Shown: in pieces, positions 1 to 8,008 of the stretch | Numbering within the stretch: position 1 is the first letter of the stretch | Layout of the letters: every line of letters starts with the position of its first letter | Source: Prevotella sp. 885 | Lineage (GTDB): Bacteria; Bacteroidota; Bacteroidia; Bacteroidales; Bacteroidaceae | Assembly (NCBI RefSeq): GCF_002265625.1 | Contig: NZ_NOVE01000022.1 | Span: 1 to 50,091 of the forward strand | Length of the DNA stretch: 50,091 nucleotides | Reading direction: 5' to 3' | Made by a program: the position numbers and the translations under genes | The notes under the pieces: model-generated | What the model was told of the DNA's origin: nothing | What the model saw: the letters and a program-made list of their open reading frames with translations, nothing else | Databases searched by the model: none

Positions 1-34
1 TTCTTTTATAATTATAATATATGTTTCTTCTTTG

Positions 35-42
35 CAAAGGTA
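35..42 (-). promoter_or_regulatory. Promoter -7 element facing left, out of the window
   Basis: Read on the minus strand this is TACCTTTG, an exact match to the Bacteroidetes -7 consensus TAnnTTTG. It points away from the glucosaminidase gene, so it probably drives a divergent gene lying left of the window. That gene is not visible here. Confidence 0.55.
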
Positions 43-86
43 GTGAAAATCGCGCATAAAAGCTAAACTTTATCCACTATTTTAAT

Positions 87-94
87 TACCTTTG
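87..94 (+). promoter_or_regulatory. Promoter -7 element for the glucosaminidase gene
   Basis: TACCTTTG matches the Bacteroidetes -7 box and lies 17 bases before the ATG at 112. A small inverted repeat (CGCTA-AAA-TAGCG, 95-107) sits where transcription should begin. The pyrK promoter region carries a similar stretch, CTAAAATAGCGA. Confidence 0.65.
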
Positions 95-111
95 CGCTAA
101 AATAGCGAATA

Positions 112-1044
112 ATGAGAAATAGAATATTACTTATATTATTAATATTGGCTTTTAGTTCACTCGTTTCCACCCCTAATTTGAGCGCACAGCCTAAGTGGAA
201 CTCGGTTTACCAGAACTATATCGACCAATACAAAGACCTTGCCATAGAGCAGATGCTGCGTTATAACATTCCTGCAAGCATCACCTTAGCACAGGGCTTG
301 CTGGAGAGTGGCGCAGGACGCAGCCAGCTGACACGTTCCGGCAACAATCATTTCGGCATAAAGTGTCATGGATGGAAAGGCAGACGAACTTATCATGACG
401 ACGACGCAGCGGGCGAATGCTTCCGCGCTTACGACAACGCCAAGCAGAGCTACGAGGACCACAGCAAGTTTCTCAGCACGCAGCAGCGCTACTCGCGTCT
501 GTTCGCCCTCTCGCGTACAGATTATAAAGGTTGGGCTAAGGGACTCAAGCATTGTGGATATGCCACTAATCCGAATTATGCCTCACAGCTCATTCAGATA
601 ATAGAGGTATACAGGCTCAATCTGTATGACAAAGCCACCAGCTACGACCGCTTCATGGCGCACCACTCGGCTGAGGACCGACCCGGACCTGACGGAACAT
701 ATCATATAATCAAGTATTACAACAAGAACTATTATGTGATTGCAAAGGACGGCGACACGTTCAAGTCGTTAAGCAAGGAGCTTGGCATTTCCGTCCGAAA
801 ACTGGCAAAGTATAACGAACGCTCTCGCAAAGACCGTCTGGAAGCCGGCGACATCATCTACCTCAAGAAGAAGCGCAAGAAAGCCACAAAGAACTACAAG
901 GACAAATTCCACGTGGTTAAGGCTAACGAAAGCATGTACACCATATCTCAGAAATACGGCATACGTCTGAAGAGCCTCTATGACAAGAACAATCTTCCAC
1001 CGTACTATCAGATAAATGTGGGCGACAAGCTTCTGGTATATTAA
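112..1044 (+). CDS. Exported glucosaminidase with two LysM domains
   Basis: This is a predicted peptidoglycan hydrolase that cleaves glycan strands at N-acetylglucosamine. Residues 1-25 form a signal peptide ending in LSAQ. Residues about 35-175 form a glucosaminidase (FlgJ/LytG-type) domain, with the likely catalytic Glu65 in the QGLLESGAG motif followed by the NNHFGIKC block. Two LysM peptidoglycan-binding domains follow, at about 198-255 and 266-310. The order signal peptide, glucosaminidase, two LysM is common in Bacteroidetes autolysins. The 310-residue length is normal and the start follows a good promoter. It may act in cell separation or wall turnover. The next gene begins 54 bases downstream with no terminator between, so the two may be cotranscribed. 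Confidence 0.9.
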   Translation: MRNRILLILLILAFSSLVSTPNLSAQPKWNSVYQNYIDQYKDLAIEQMLRYNIPASITLAQGLLESGAGRSQLTRSGNNHFGIKCHGWKGRRTYHDDDAAGECFRAYDNAKQSYEDHSKFLSTQQRYSRLFALSRTDYKGWAKGLKHCGYATNPNYASQLIQIIEVYRLNLYDKATSYDRFMAHHSAEDRPGPDGTYHIIKYYNKNYYVIAKDGDTFKSLSKELGISVRKLAKYNERSRKDRLEAGDIIYLKKKRKKATKNYKDKFHVVKANESMYTISQKYGIRLKSLYDKNNLPPYYQINVGDKLLVY

Positions 1045-1098
1045 TGTATATAAGGAAAACTTTCAGAAACAATACAATCAATAAAAAAACAAATCAAT

Positions 1099-2202
1099 AT
1101 GAAGAAAATCTTAACAACATTGGCACTCGTGCTTACCACGCTTTGCGCAAGCGCCAAAGGTCAGAACATCCCTGTATTCGCATGGTCGGGATGGGGAGAG
1201 AACACTACTGAGAAATCGCTTACTGCTGACTTCAAGACTTGGAAGAAGCATGGCGTCACAGGTGTATGCATCAATGCTGGAATGGACACAGAGAAGATCC
1301 GTACGGCTGCAAAGGTGGCTCAGAAGGTGGGTCTGGAATATCATGCTTGGGTGCCCACTATGGTTCAGGGCGGCAAGCCGAAGAGCTGGTATACTGTAAA
1401 CCGTCTCGGCCAGTCGGCTTATGACGATCAGGCTTACGTGCCTTACTACACAACTCTCGACCCCCGCAACGAAGACGTGAAGCGTTTCCTCGTCGAGAAG
1501 TTCGAAGAGATTGCCACCATCCCTGGCGTCGACTATGTTCAGCTCGACTATATCCGTTATGCTGACGTCATCCTTGCTCGCGGTCTTTGGGACAAGTATG
1601 GTCTTAACATGAACGGCGAATATGCCAAAGCTGACTATTGCTACTGCCACGATTGCGTGGAGGCTTTCAAGAAGCAGAGCGGCATAGACATCACAAAGGT
1701 TTGCGATCCGTCGAAGATAAAGGAGTGGGCACAGTTCCGTTGCGACGCTGTTACGGCTCTTGTCAACAGCATCTCTGACGCCGTACACGCAAAGGGCAAG
1801 AAGATAAGCGCCGACGTTTTCCCCGGACCGAAGAGCTATGCAGAATGGATGGTTCGCCAGCAGTGGGATAGGTGGAATCTGGACGCTGTCTTCCCCATGA
1901 ACTATAACGACTTCTACATGGAGCCTGCTGCTTGGGTTGGCAAGGTGACGAAGGAAGAGGCTGAAGCCATCAAGGGCAAGAACACATTATTATATAGTGG
2001 TATCTTCATCTGCCATGACTGGCGCCACAAGGACAAGGTGGTGGATCCCGAGAACTCAGGATTGCTTCCTTCCGAAATAGCAGAGGCTGTAGAGTCATCT
2101 ATGGAAGCCGGAGCTAACGGTATCAGCATCTTCACTCCCAACGACATGACAGAAGAGCATTGGGCTGAGCTGGCGAAGGTACTGAAGAAGCTTCAGAAAT
2201 AA
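1099..2202 (+). CDS. Exported family-10-like glycoside hydrolase (GHL10 type)
   Basis: This is a secreted or periplasmic TIM-barrel protein of the glycosyl-hydrolase-like 10 group. A signal peptide covers residues 1-19. The mature part has features of this group: an early FAWSGWG strand, a DPRNEDVKRFLVEKFEEI helix, the characteristic QLDYIRYAD strand at about residue 150, and a DVFPG strand further on. A Cys cluster (YCYCHDCVEAF) near residue 180 is notable. No carbohydrate-binding domain is attached. The substrate cannot be told from sequence; family members have been linked to peptidoglycan or polysaccharide breakdown, and the upstream glucosaminidase would fit a cell-wall role, but that is inference. 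Confidence 0.75.
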   Translation: MKKILTTLALVLTTLCASAKGQNIPVFAWSGWGENTTEKSLTADFKTWKKHGVTGVCINAGMDTEKIRTAAKVAQKVGLEYHAWVPTMVQGGKPKSWYTVNRLGQSAYDDQAYVPYYTTLDPRNEDVKRFLVEKFEEIATIPGVDYVQLDYIRYADVILARGLWDKYGLNMNGEYAKADYCYCHDCVEAFKKQSGIDITKVCDPSKIKEWAQFRCDAVTALVNSISDAVHAKGKKISADVFPGPKSYAEWMVRQQWDRWNLDAVFPMNYNDFYMEPAAWVGKVTKEEAEAIKGKNTLLYSGIFICHDWRHKDKVVDPENSGLLPSEIAEAVESSMEAGANGISIFTPNDMTEEHWAELAKVLKKLQK

Positions 2203-2220
2203 TAACATGAAACTATAAAA

Positions 2221-2260
2221 AAGCGGAGGTCTCACTCATCAAAGTGACCTCCGCTTTTTT
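2221..2260. terminator. Bidirectional terminator
   Basis: The inverted repeat AAGCGGAGGTC (2221-2231) / GACCTCCGCTT (2246-2256) is followed by a T run on the plus strand and preceded by an A run that becomes a T run on the minus strand. It lies between the convergent genes ending at 2202 and 2276 and can serve both. Confidence 0.85.
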
Positions 2261-2275
2261 ATTATAGTATTGAAT

Positions 2276-3850
2276 CTAAAGCGAGTTCATATACTCCGCA
2301 CACATTTCAGCGCATCTCTCGCCGTCCACTCCTGCCGACACGATGCCTCCAGCATAGCCTGCTCCTTCTCCGCAAGGGAAGAGTCCGCTTATTCGTACAT
2401 GCTGCAGCGTATCCTTGTCGCGGACAATGCGTACCGGCGACGAAGTACGGGTCTCGGTGGCTATCAGAAGGGCGTCGTTGGTAAGGAAGCCGTGCGACAT
2501 CTTGCCAAACTTCCTGAATCCTTCCTGAAGGCGCTTGCCCACCTGCTTTGGCAACCAGAAATGCAAGGGCGACGACACAAGTCCGGGAGCATAGCTCGAC
2601 TTCGGCAGGTCATACGACAGGCGTCCGTTCACGAAGTCTGCCATACGTTGCGCCGGAGCCGTCTGCTTCATGTTGCCCTGCTGCCAGCAGTTGCGCTCCA
2701 GCTGTTCCTGGAAATGCATTACGCGCAGCGGGTCAGCCTCGTCTCCTACCACGTCTTCCGGTCGTGTCTCCACCACCATTCCGCTGTTCGACCATTGTGT
2801 GCCGCGATTGCTCGGGCTCATGCCGTTCACCACGATCTGCTCCTTGTCCGTAGCGGCAGGGATGACAAATCCTCCAGGGCACATACAGAATGAGTAGACA
2901 CCACGTCCTTCCACCTGCGTCACGAAGCTGTATTCGGCAGCAGGCAGGTATTTGCCCCTACCCTCCTTCGAGTGATATTGTATCTGGTCAATAAGATGCG
3001 AGGGATGTTCCAGTCGTACACCCACGGCTATGCCCTTCGCCTCTATCTCCACCTTTGCTTCTGCCAGATAGCGATAGACGTCACGTGCGGAATGCCCCGT
3101 TGCCAATATCACCGGACCGCGATAAGTCTCTTCCGCGCCGTTCACAAGGTTTACGGCTTCCACGCCTGTCACCTTGTCGCCTTCTATCAGCATTCGCGTC
3201 ATCTTGGTCTGGAAGTGCACCTCTCCTCCGCATCTCAATATTGTTTCTCTCATATTCTCTATCACCTTCGGCAGTTTGTCCGTGCCGATATGTGGATGAG
3301 CGTCGGCAAGGATAGCCGTGGAGGCCCCGTGCTGGCAGAATACGTTAAGGATTTTCTCCGTGCTGCCACGCTTCTTTGATCGTGTATAGAGCTTGCCGTC
3401 CGAATAAGCGCCGGCTCCACCTTCTCCGAAGCAATAATTGCTCTCTGCGTCCACAGACTGGTTTTTCTTTATATTGGCAAGGTCGACCTTACGGTCTCTC
3501 ACGTTCTTTCCACGCTCCAAGACTATCGGGCGCAGTCCCAACTCTATAAGGCGAAGCGAAGCGAACAGTCCGCCAGGGCCCTCGCCCACCACTATGACAG
3601 CCGGCTTGCTGCTCACGTCGCCATATTCCGTAACCACATAAGCGTCGTCCTCCGGCATTTCGTTGATGTAGAGCCTTACCGTGAGGTTGATGAATATCTT
3701 GCGTTGTCTGGCGTCTATGCTTCGTTTCAGCACGCGTACTGCGTTTATCGTACGTACGTCTATGCCGCGGTCTTCAGCCACAAAACGCTTGATGTTCTGC
3801 TCGCTTGAGGCCACCACGGGAAGGACACGTACCTGTATTTCCTGTATCAT
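2276..3850 (-). CDS. COG2509-type FAD-dependent dehydrogenase
   Basis: This is an uncharacterised flavoprotein of the COG2509 family, related to NAD(P)/FAD-dependent dehydrogenases. Residues 1-80 are the family's N-terminal region. The dinucleotide-binding motif GEGPGG is at 89-94, followed by a conserved LERG at about 111-114. The block NYCFGEGGAGAYSDGKLYTR and a C-terminal FPCGEGAGYAGGIVSA segment, both typical of the family, contact FAD. At 524 residues it has the usual length. The substrate is unknown. It is probably monocistronic: it converges on the terminator at 2221-2260 and has its own promoter at 3891-3898. Confidence 0.85.
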   Translation of the reverse strand: MIQEIQVRVLPVVASSEQNIKRFVAEDRGIDVRTINAVRVLKRSIDARQRKIFINLTVRLYINEMPEDDAYVVTEYGDVSSKPAVIVVGEGPGGLFASLRLIELGLRPIVLERGKNVRDRKVDLANIKKNQSVDAESNYCFGEGGAGAYSDGKLYTRSKKRGSTEKILNVFCQHGASTAILADAHPHIGTDKLPKVIENMRETILRCGGEVHFQTKMTRMLIEGDKVTGVEAVNLVNGAEETYRGPVILATGHSARDVYRYLAEAKVEIEAKGIAVGVRLEHPSHLIDQIQYHSKEGRGKYLPAAEYSFVTQVEGRGVYSFCMCPGGFVIPAATDKEQIVVNGMSPSNRGTQWSNSGMVVETRPEDVVGDEADPLRVMHFQEQLERNCWQQGNMKQTAPAQRMADFVNGRLSYDLPKSSYAPGLVSSPLHFWLPKQVGKRLQEGFRKFGKMSHGFLTNDALLIATETRTSSPVRIVRDKDTLQHVRISGLFPCGEGAGYAGGIVSAGVDGERCAEMCAEYMNSL

Positions 3851-3890
3851 TCTTCTTTGATTATGTTTCCTGTTATTATAATTCGTAGCG

Positions 3891-3898
3891 CAAAATTA
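3891..3898 (-). promoter_or_regulatory. Promoter -7 element for the COG2509 gene
   Basis: On the minus strand this reads TAATTTTG, a match to TAnnTTTG, about 40 bases upstream of the ATG at 3850. I saw no exact match on the plus strand for the divergent maturase gene. Confidence 0.55.
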
Positions 3899-4001
3899 CG
3901 CAAATTCAGACAATTATACTTGAATTTACAACCTAAAATTTGTAAGATACGTTTATTATTCGTAGATTTACTGACTCTTAACAATAACAAAACAAATCAA
4001 C

Positions 4002-5237
4002 ATGAACACCATAAATCCGTTTTCGCGTCCGCTATACGTGATGCTCAAGCCCGTTGGCGCCGCCTGCAACCTACGATGCCATTACTGTTATTACCTTGAA
4101 AAAGCCTGCCTTTATAAGGACTCATCCAAGCGTGTGCTGAGCGAGGAAATGCTCGATCAGTTCACTAAGGAATACATCGAGACTCAGACCATGAACGACG
4201 TCCTCTTCACGTGGCACGGCGGCGAACCTCTCATGCGTCCCCTCTCCTTCTATCGCAAGGCCTTGGAGCTTCAGAAGAAGTACGGTCGCGGACGCAACAT
4301 CTCTAACGTCATCCAGACCAACGGCACGCTGCTTACCGACGAATGGTGCCGATTCCTGCATGAAAACAACTGGCTTGTGGGCGTATCCATAGACGGTCCG
4401 CAGGAGTTTCATGACGAGTATCGCCGTACGGCAAGCGGAGGTCCTTCGTGGGCAAAGGTGATGCGTGGCATACGGCTGCTCAACAAGCACAACGTGGAAT
4501 GGAACGCCATGGCGGTGGTCAACGACTTCAATGCCGACTACCCTCTCGACTTTTATCATTTCTTCAAGGAAATGGGATGCCGATTCATTCAGATTACGCC
4601 CGTTGTGGAGCGCATGGTCAATCATGCCGACGGCAGACACCTTGCCACCCTTACTGACGACGCCACAGCTCCCGTTACCGATTTCTCTGTTACGCCGGAG
4701 CAATGGGGACGTTTCCTCTGCGCCATCTTCGATGAGTGGGTGCGTAATGATGTAGGCCAGACTTACGTCGAGCTCTTCGACTGCATCCTTGCCAACTGGG
4801 TGGGCGTCACGCCGGGCATCTGCGTCTATGCCAAGGAATGCGGCCATGCCGGCATTATGGAATTCAACGGCGACGTCTATTCCTGCGACCACTTCGTCTT
4901 CCCCGAATACCGCCTCGGCAACATCCGCGAGAAGACCATCACGGAAATGCTCTACGGCGAACAGCAACAGCAGTTCAGCCGTCTCAAGAGCCAGTCGCTG
5001 CCAAAGGAATGCAAGGAGTGTGAATGGGAGTTTGCCTGCCACGGCGAATGCCCCAGAACCCGCTTCATAAAGGACGTCTACGGCAATCCCGGCAAAAACT
5101 ATCTCTGCGAGGGTTACCGCATGTTCTTCCGTCACATAGCCCCATACATGGACTTCATGAAGAAGGAATATATGAATCAGCGACCACCCTCTAACGTCAT
5201 GCAGCACATCCAGGAAATAGAAGACAGCAGAAAGTAA
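4002..5237 (+). CDS. Anaerobic sulfatase-maturating enzyme (radical SAM, SPASM)
   Basis: This radical-SAM enzyme should convert the active-site Cys or Ser of type I sulfatases to formylglycine without oxygen. The radical-SAM motif CNLRCHYC places the cluster ligands at Cys22, Cys26 and Cys29, and the substrate region has HGGEPLMR. The C-terminal SPASM/twitch region carries the further cluster cysteines (GICVYAKECG, YSCDHFVFPE, CKECEWEFACHGECP, YLCEGYR), including the Asp after YSC that acts as catalytic base in studied family members. Length (411) is normal. No sulfatase gene lies in the window, so its clients are elsewhere; in gut relatives they release sulfate from mucin or glycosaminoglycans. 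Confidence 0.9.
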   Translation: MNTINPFSRPLYVMLKPVGAACNLRCHYCYYLEKACLYKDSSKRVLSEEMLDQFTKEYIETQTMNDVLFTWHGGEPLMRPLSFYRKALELQKKYGRGRNISNVIQTNGTLLTDEWCRFLHENNWLVGVSIDGPQEFHDEYRRTASGGPSWAKVMRGIRLLNKHNVEWNAMAVVNDFNADYPLDFYHFFKEMGCRFIQITPVVERMVNHADGRHLATLTDDATAPVTDFSVTPEQWGRFLCAIFDEWVRNDVGQTYVELFDCILANWVGVTPGICVYAKECGHAGIMEFNGDVYSCDHFVFPEYRLGNIREKTITEMLYGEQQQQFSRLKSQSLPKECKECEWEFACHGECPRTRFIKDVYGNPGKNYLCEGYRMFFRHIAPYMDFMKKEYMNQRPPSNVMQHIQEIEDSRK

Positions 5238-5285
5238 CCGTGAGGTTTTTTTATTGACAAAAGTTCACTTTTTCTTAGATTTTTA

Positions 5286-5315
5286 TTTGCATAAAATATA
5301 TTTTTCGTAAATTTG
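5286..5315 (+). promoter_or_regulatory. Promoter of the thrA operon
   Basis: TTTG at 5286-5289 and TAAATTTG at 5308-5315 are 18 bases apart, a near-ideal Bacteroidetes -33/-7 pair. Transcription should begin near 5320, leaving about 200 bases of leader before the thrA start at 5522. Confidence 0.75.
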
Positions 5316-5319
5316 CCGA

Positions 5320-5521
5320 CACTTTATCCAACTTTATGTTACGACACGGCGCTGTATCGCCCCGCTGCCGTGCAGTATTAACAAGCAGACCGAGGTATCC
5401 CTCCCATGCCTCTCCCGTAATGAGGATTGGGAAGAAGCCAGTCTGGCTGCACCCGCTAGCCACAGCGCCGAAACATAACCGCCTCCCTTGTATGGAGGCA
5501 TTAACCATAGAACAAGAGAAA
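5320..5521 (+). promoter_or_regulatory. Structured 5' leader of thrA, candidate cis-regulatory RNA
   Basis: The roughly 200-base leader is GC-rich. A perfect 9-bp long-range helix, CGGCGCTGT (5347-5355) with ACAGCGCCG (5462-5470), encloses about 106 bases. An alternative local hairpin, CACGGC (5345-5350) with GCCGTG (5367-5372), shares bases with it, so the two exclude each other. Inside are AGCCA-GTC-TGGCT (5436-5448) and CCTC/GAGG (5409-5425). A last hairpin, GCCTCC/GGAGGC (5481-5499), lies 22 bases before the start codon. There is no U-run terminator, so control of translation initiation is more likely than attenuation. I compared it by eye with lysine, cobalamin, SAM and TPP riboswitch cores and found no match. 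A Thr/Ile-rich leader peptide was not seen. Confidence 0.5.
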
Positions 5522-7957
5522 ATGAAAGTAATGAAGTTTGGCGGAACCTCAGTAGGTTCCGTCGAGAGCATCCTTAGCCTTAAGGCTATCGTAGAGAAAG
5601 AGGCTCAGCAGCAGCCGGTAATCATCGTAGTAAGCGCACTTGGAGGTATAACTGACAAGCTCCTTGCCACCTCGCAGCTCGCCGTAAAGGGAGACGAGGC
5701 ATGGAAAGACGAGTTTCAGGCCATGGTAGACCGTCATCATAAGATGATCGACACCATCATTACAGACCCCAAAAAGCGTGAGACGCTATTCAATGTCGTC
5801 GACTCGCTATTCGAGCAGCTACGCTCCATCTATTTCGGAGTGTTCCTCGTGCACGACCTTTCCAAGAAAACGCAGGACGCCATCGTCAGCTACGGCGAAC
5901 GCCTCAGTTCCAACATCGTTGCCACACTCGTAAAAGGTGCCAAGTGGTTCGACTCAAGGGAATTTATCAAGACCATGCAGAAGAACCATAAGAATACGCT
6001 CGACTCAGACCTTACTTGCCGACTGGTGAAGCGCACGTTCAGCGACCTTCCACGCATTTCTCTCGTTCCAGGTTTTATAAGCATGGACCGCGACACCAAC
6101 GAGACCACAAATCTCGGACGTGGCGGATCTGACTATACGGCTGCCATCATTGCTGCAGCCCTCGATGCAGACATTCTTGAGATCTGGACAGACGTAGACG
6201 GATTCATGACCGCCGATCCTCGTGTCATCAAGACTGCCTACACCATAAACGAACTTAGCTATATAGAGGCGATGGAGCTTTGCAATTTCGGCGCAAAGGT
6301 CATCTATCCCCCTACCATCTATCCCGTCTGCGTGAAGAACATCCCCATCCGCGTCAAGAACACATTCAATCCTGACGCCAAGGGCACCATCATAAAGGCG
6401 AAGATAGCCAACGATGACAAGCCCATCAAGGGCATCTCCAGCATCAGCGGCACCACCCTCATCACCGTAACAGGACTCTCCATGGTGGGCGTCATCGGTG
6501 TCAACCGTCGTATCTTCACAGCGCTTGCCGACAACGGCATCAGCTGCTTCATGGTGTCGCAGGCTTCCTCTGAGAACTCCACGTCCATTGGTGTCCGCGA
6601 TCAGGACGAAGCAGCTGCCGTGGAAGTGCTCAACGGCGAGTTTGCCAAGGAGATTGAGACAGGAGCCATGTTCCCCATGCACGCCGAAAAGGGCCTTGCC
6701 ACAATAGCCGTCGTGGGAGAGAACATGAAGCATACGCCGGGCATTGCAGGAAAGCTCTTCGGCACACTCGGACGTAGCGGCATCAGCGTCATAGCCTGTG
6801 CGCAGGGTGCTTCGGAGACCAACATATCTTTTGTCGTAGACAGCAAGTATCTGCGCAAGGCGCTCAACGCCATACACGACTCGTTCTTCCTTTCCGAATA
6901 TAAGGTGCTCAATCTCTTCGTATGCGGCGTAGGAACCGTCGGCGGACAACTCCTCCAGCAGATTCACGACCAGTATGAGGAACTGAAGCGCACCAAGCGT
7001 CTGAAGCTCAACGTAGTAGGAATAGCCACATCCAAGAAAGCCATCTTCGACCGTGACGGCATCGACCTCACCTGTTATAAGCAGCTCCTTGACGAGGCTC
7101 CTATCAGCACGGACAAGCAGCTGAGCGACGAAATAATCGGCATGAACATCTTCAATAGCGTGTTCGTGGACTGTACCGCCAGCAAGGACGTGGCTCAGCT
7201 CTATCAGGAGTTTCTCTCACACAACATCTCCGTGATAGCCGCCAACAAGATAGCCGCGTCATCGTCTTACGACAACTACATCCGACTGAAGGAGACTGCC
7301 CTTGCACGTGGCGTGCTTTTCCGTTACGAGACCAACGTGGGAGCCGGACTCCCCATCATCGGCACCATCAACGACCTACGCAATTCGGGCGACAGCATAC
7401 TCAAGATTGAGGCGGTACTTAGCGGTACGCTCAACTTCATCTTCAACGAACTATCCGCTGACGTCAGCTTCTCCGAAGCCGTTCGCCGTGCCAAGGAAAT
7501 GGGTTACAGCGAGCCCGACCCACGCATCGACCTCTCAGGAAAGGACGTCATCCGCAAGCTCGTAATCCTCGCACGTGAGGCAGGATATAAGGTGGAGAAG
7601 ACGGACGTGGAGAAACATCTATTCATTCCTGACCACTTCTTCGAAGGAAGCATTGACGACTTCTGGAAAGACCTGCCCAGCCTTGACGCCGACTTCGAAG
7701 ATCGCCGCCGACAGCTGGAGGCAGAAGGCAAGCGCTGGCGCTTCGTTGCCACCTTCGATCATGGCCACACTTCCGTGGCTCTAAAGGAGGTAGACTGCAA
7801 CCATCCCTTCTATAATCTTGAGGGCAGCAACAACGTCGTTTCCCTCACCACCGAGCGTTATCGCGAATATCCCATGCTCATCCAAGGCTACGGAGCAGGA
7901 GCGAGCGTTACAGCTGCCGGAGTGTTTGCCAACATCATGTCCATAGCAAACATCTAA
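5522..7957 (+). CDS. thrA: Bifunctional aspartokinase / homoserine dehydrogenase
   Basis: This enzyme catalyses the first and third steps from aspartate to threonine and methionine: phosphorylation of aspartate and reduction of aspartate semialdehyde to homoserine. The 811-residue product starts MKVMKFGGTSVGS, the aspartokinase signature. The kinase domain covers about 1-295, paired ACT regulatory domains about 310-460, and the homoserine dehydrogenase domain begins near 462 with the NAD(P) motif FVCGVGTVGG. E. coli ThrA is 820 residues. The frame stays open back to an ATG at 5336, but I chose 5522 because the family starts at KFGGTS, the intervening peptide resembles no domain, and the DNA there is the structured leader. 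An ATG at 5492 is a weaker alternative. Confidence 0.93.
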   Translation: MKVMKFGGTSVGSVESILSLKAIVEKEAQQQPVIIVVSALGGITDKLLATSQLAVKGDEAWKDEFQAMVDRHHKMIDTIITDPKKRETLFNVVDSLFEQLRSIYFGVFLVHDLSKKTQDAIVSYGERLSSNIVATLVKGAKWFDSREFIKTMQKNHKNTLDSDLTCRLVKRTFSDLPRISLVPGFISMDRDTNETTNLGRGGSDYTAAIIAAALDADILEIWTDVDGFMTADPRVIKTAYTINELSYIEAMELCNFGAKVIYPPTIYPVCVKNIPIRVKNTFNPDAKGTIIKAKIANDDKPIKGISSISGTTLITVTGLSMVGVIGVNRRIFTALADNGISCFMVSQASSENSTSIGVRDQDEAAAVEVLNGEFAKEIETGAMFPMHAEKGLATIAVVGENMKHTPGIAGKLFGTLGRSGISVIACAQGASETNISFVVDSKYLRKALNAIHDSFFLSEYKVLNLFVCGVGTVGGQLLQQIHDQYEELKRTKRLKLNVVGIATSKKAIFDRDGIDLTCYKQLLDEAPISTDKQLSDEIIGMNIFNSVFVDCTASKDVAQLYQEFLSHNISVIAANKIAASSSYDNYIRLKETALARGVLFRYETNVGAGLPIIGTINDLRNSGDSILKIEAVLSGTLNFIFNELSADVSFSEAVRRAKEMGYSEPDPRIDLSGKDVIRKLVILAREAGYKVEKTDVEKHLFIPDHFFEGSIDDFWKDLPSLDADFEDRRRQLEAEGKRWRFVATFDHGHTSVALKEVDCNHPFYNLEGSNNVVSLTTERYREYPMLIQGYGAGASVTAAGVFANIMSIANI

Positions 7958-8008
7958 GGCATCGCAAACAATTAGGAAGCGTATTTTTCCCTTAATATTG
8001 TTTCGCCT

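Noticed and set aside
5345..5470. Cobalamin-, lysine-, SAM- or TPP-type riboswitch before thrA
   Set aside because: GGGAAG and CCCGC fragments recall a cobalamin core, but the GGTG/TCC pair and the 3' CCAGGAGACC-type box are missing; the other cores also do not match.
5336..5521. 62-codon in-frame N-terminal extension of ThrA
   Set aside because: The frame is open, but the family starts at KFGGTS, the peptide resembles no domain, and the DNA forms paired RNA segments.
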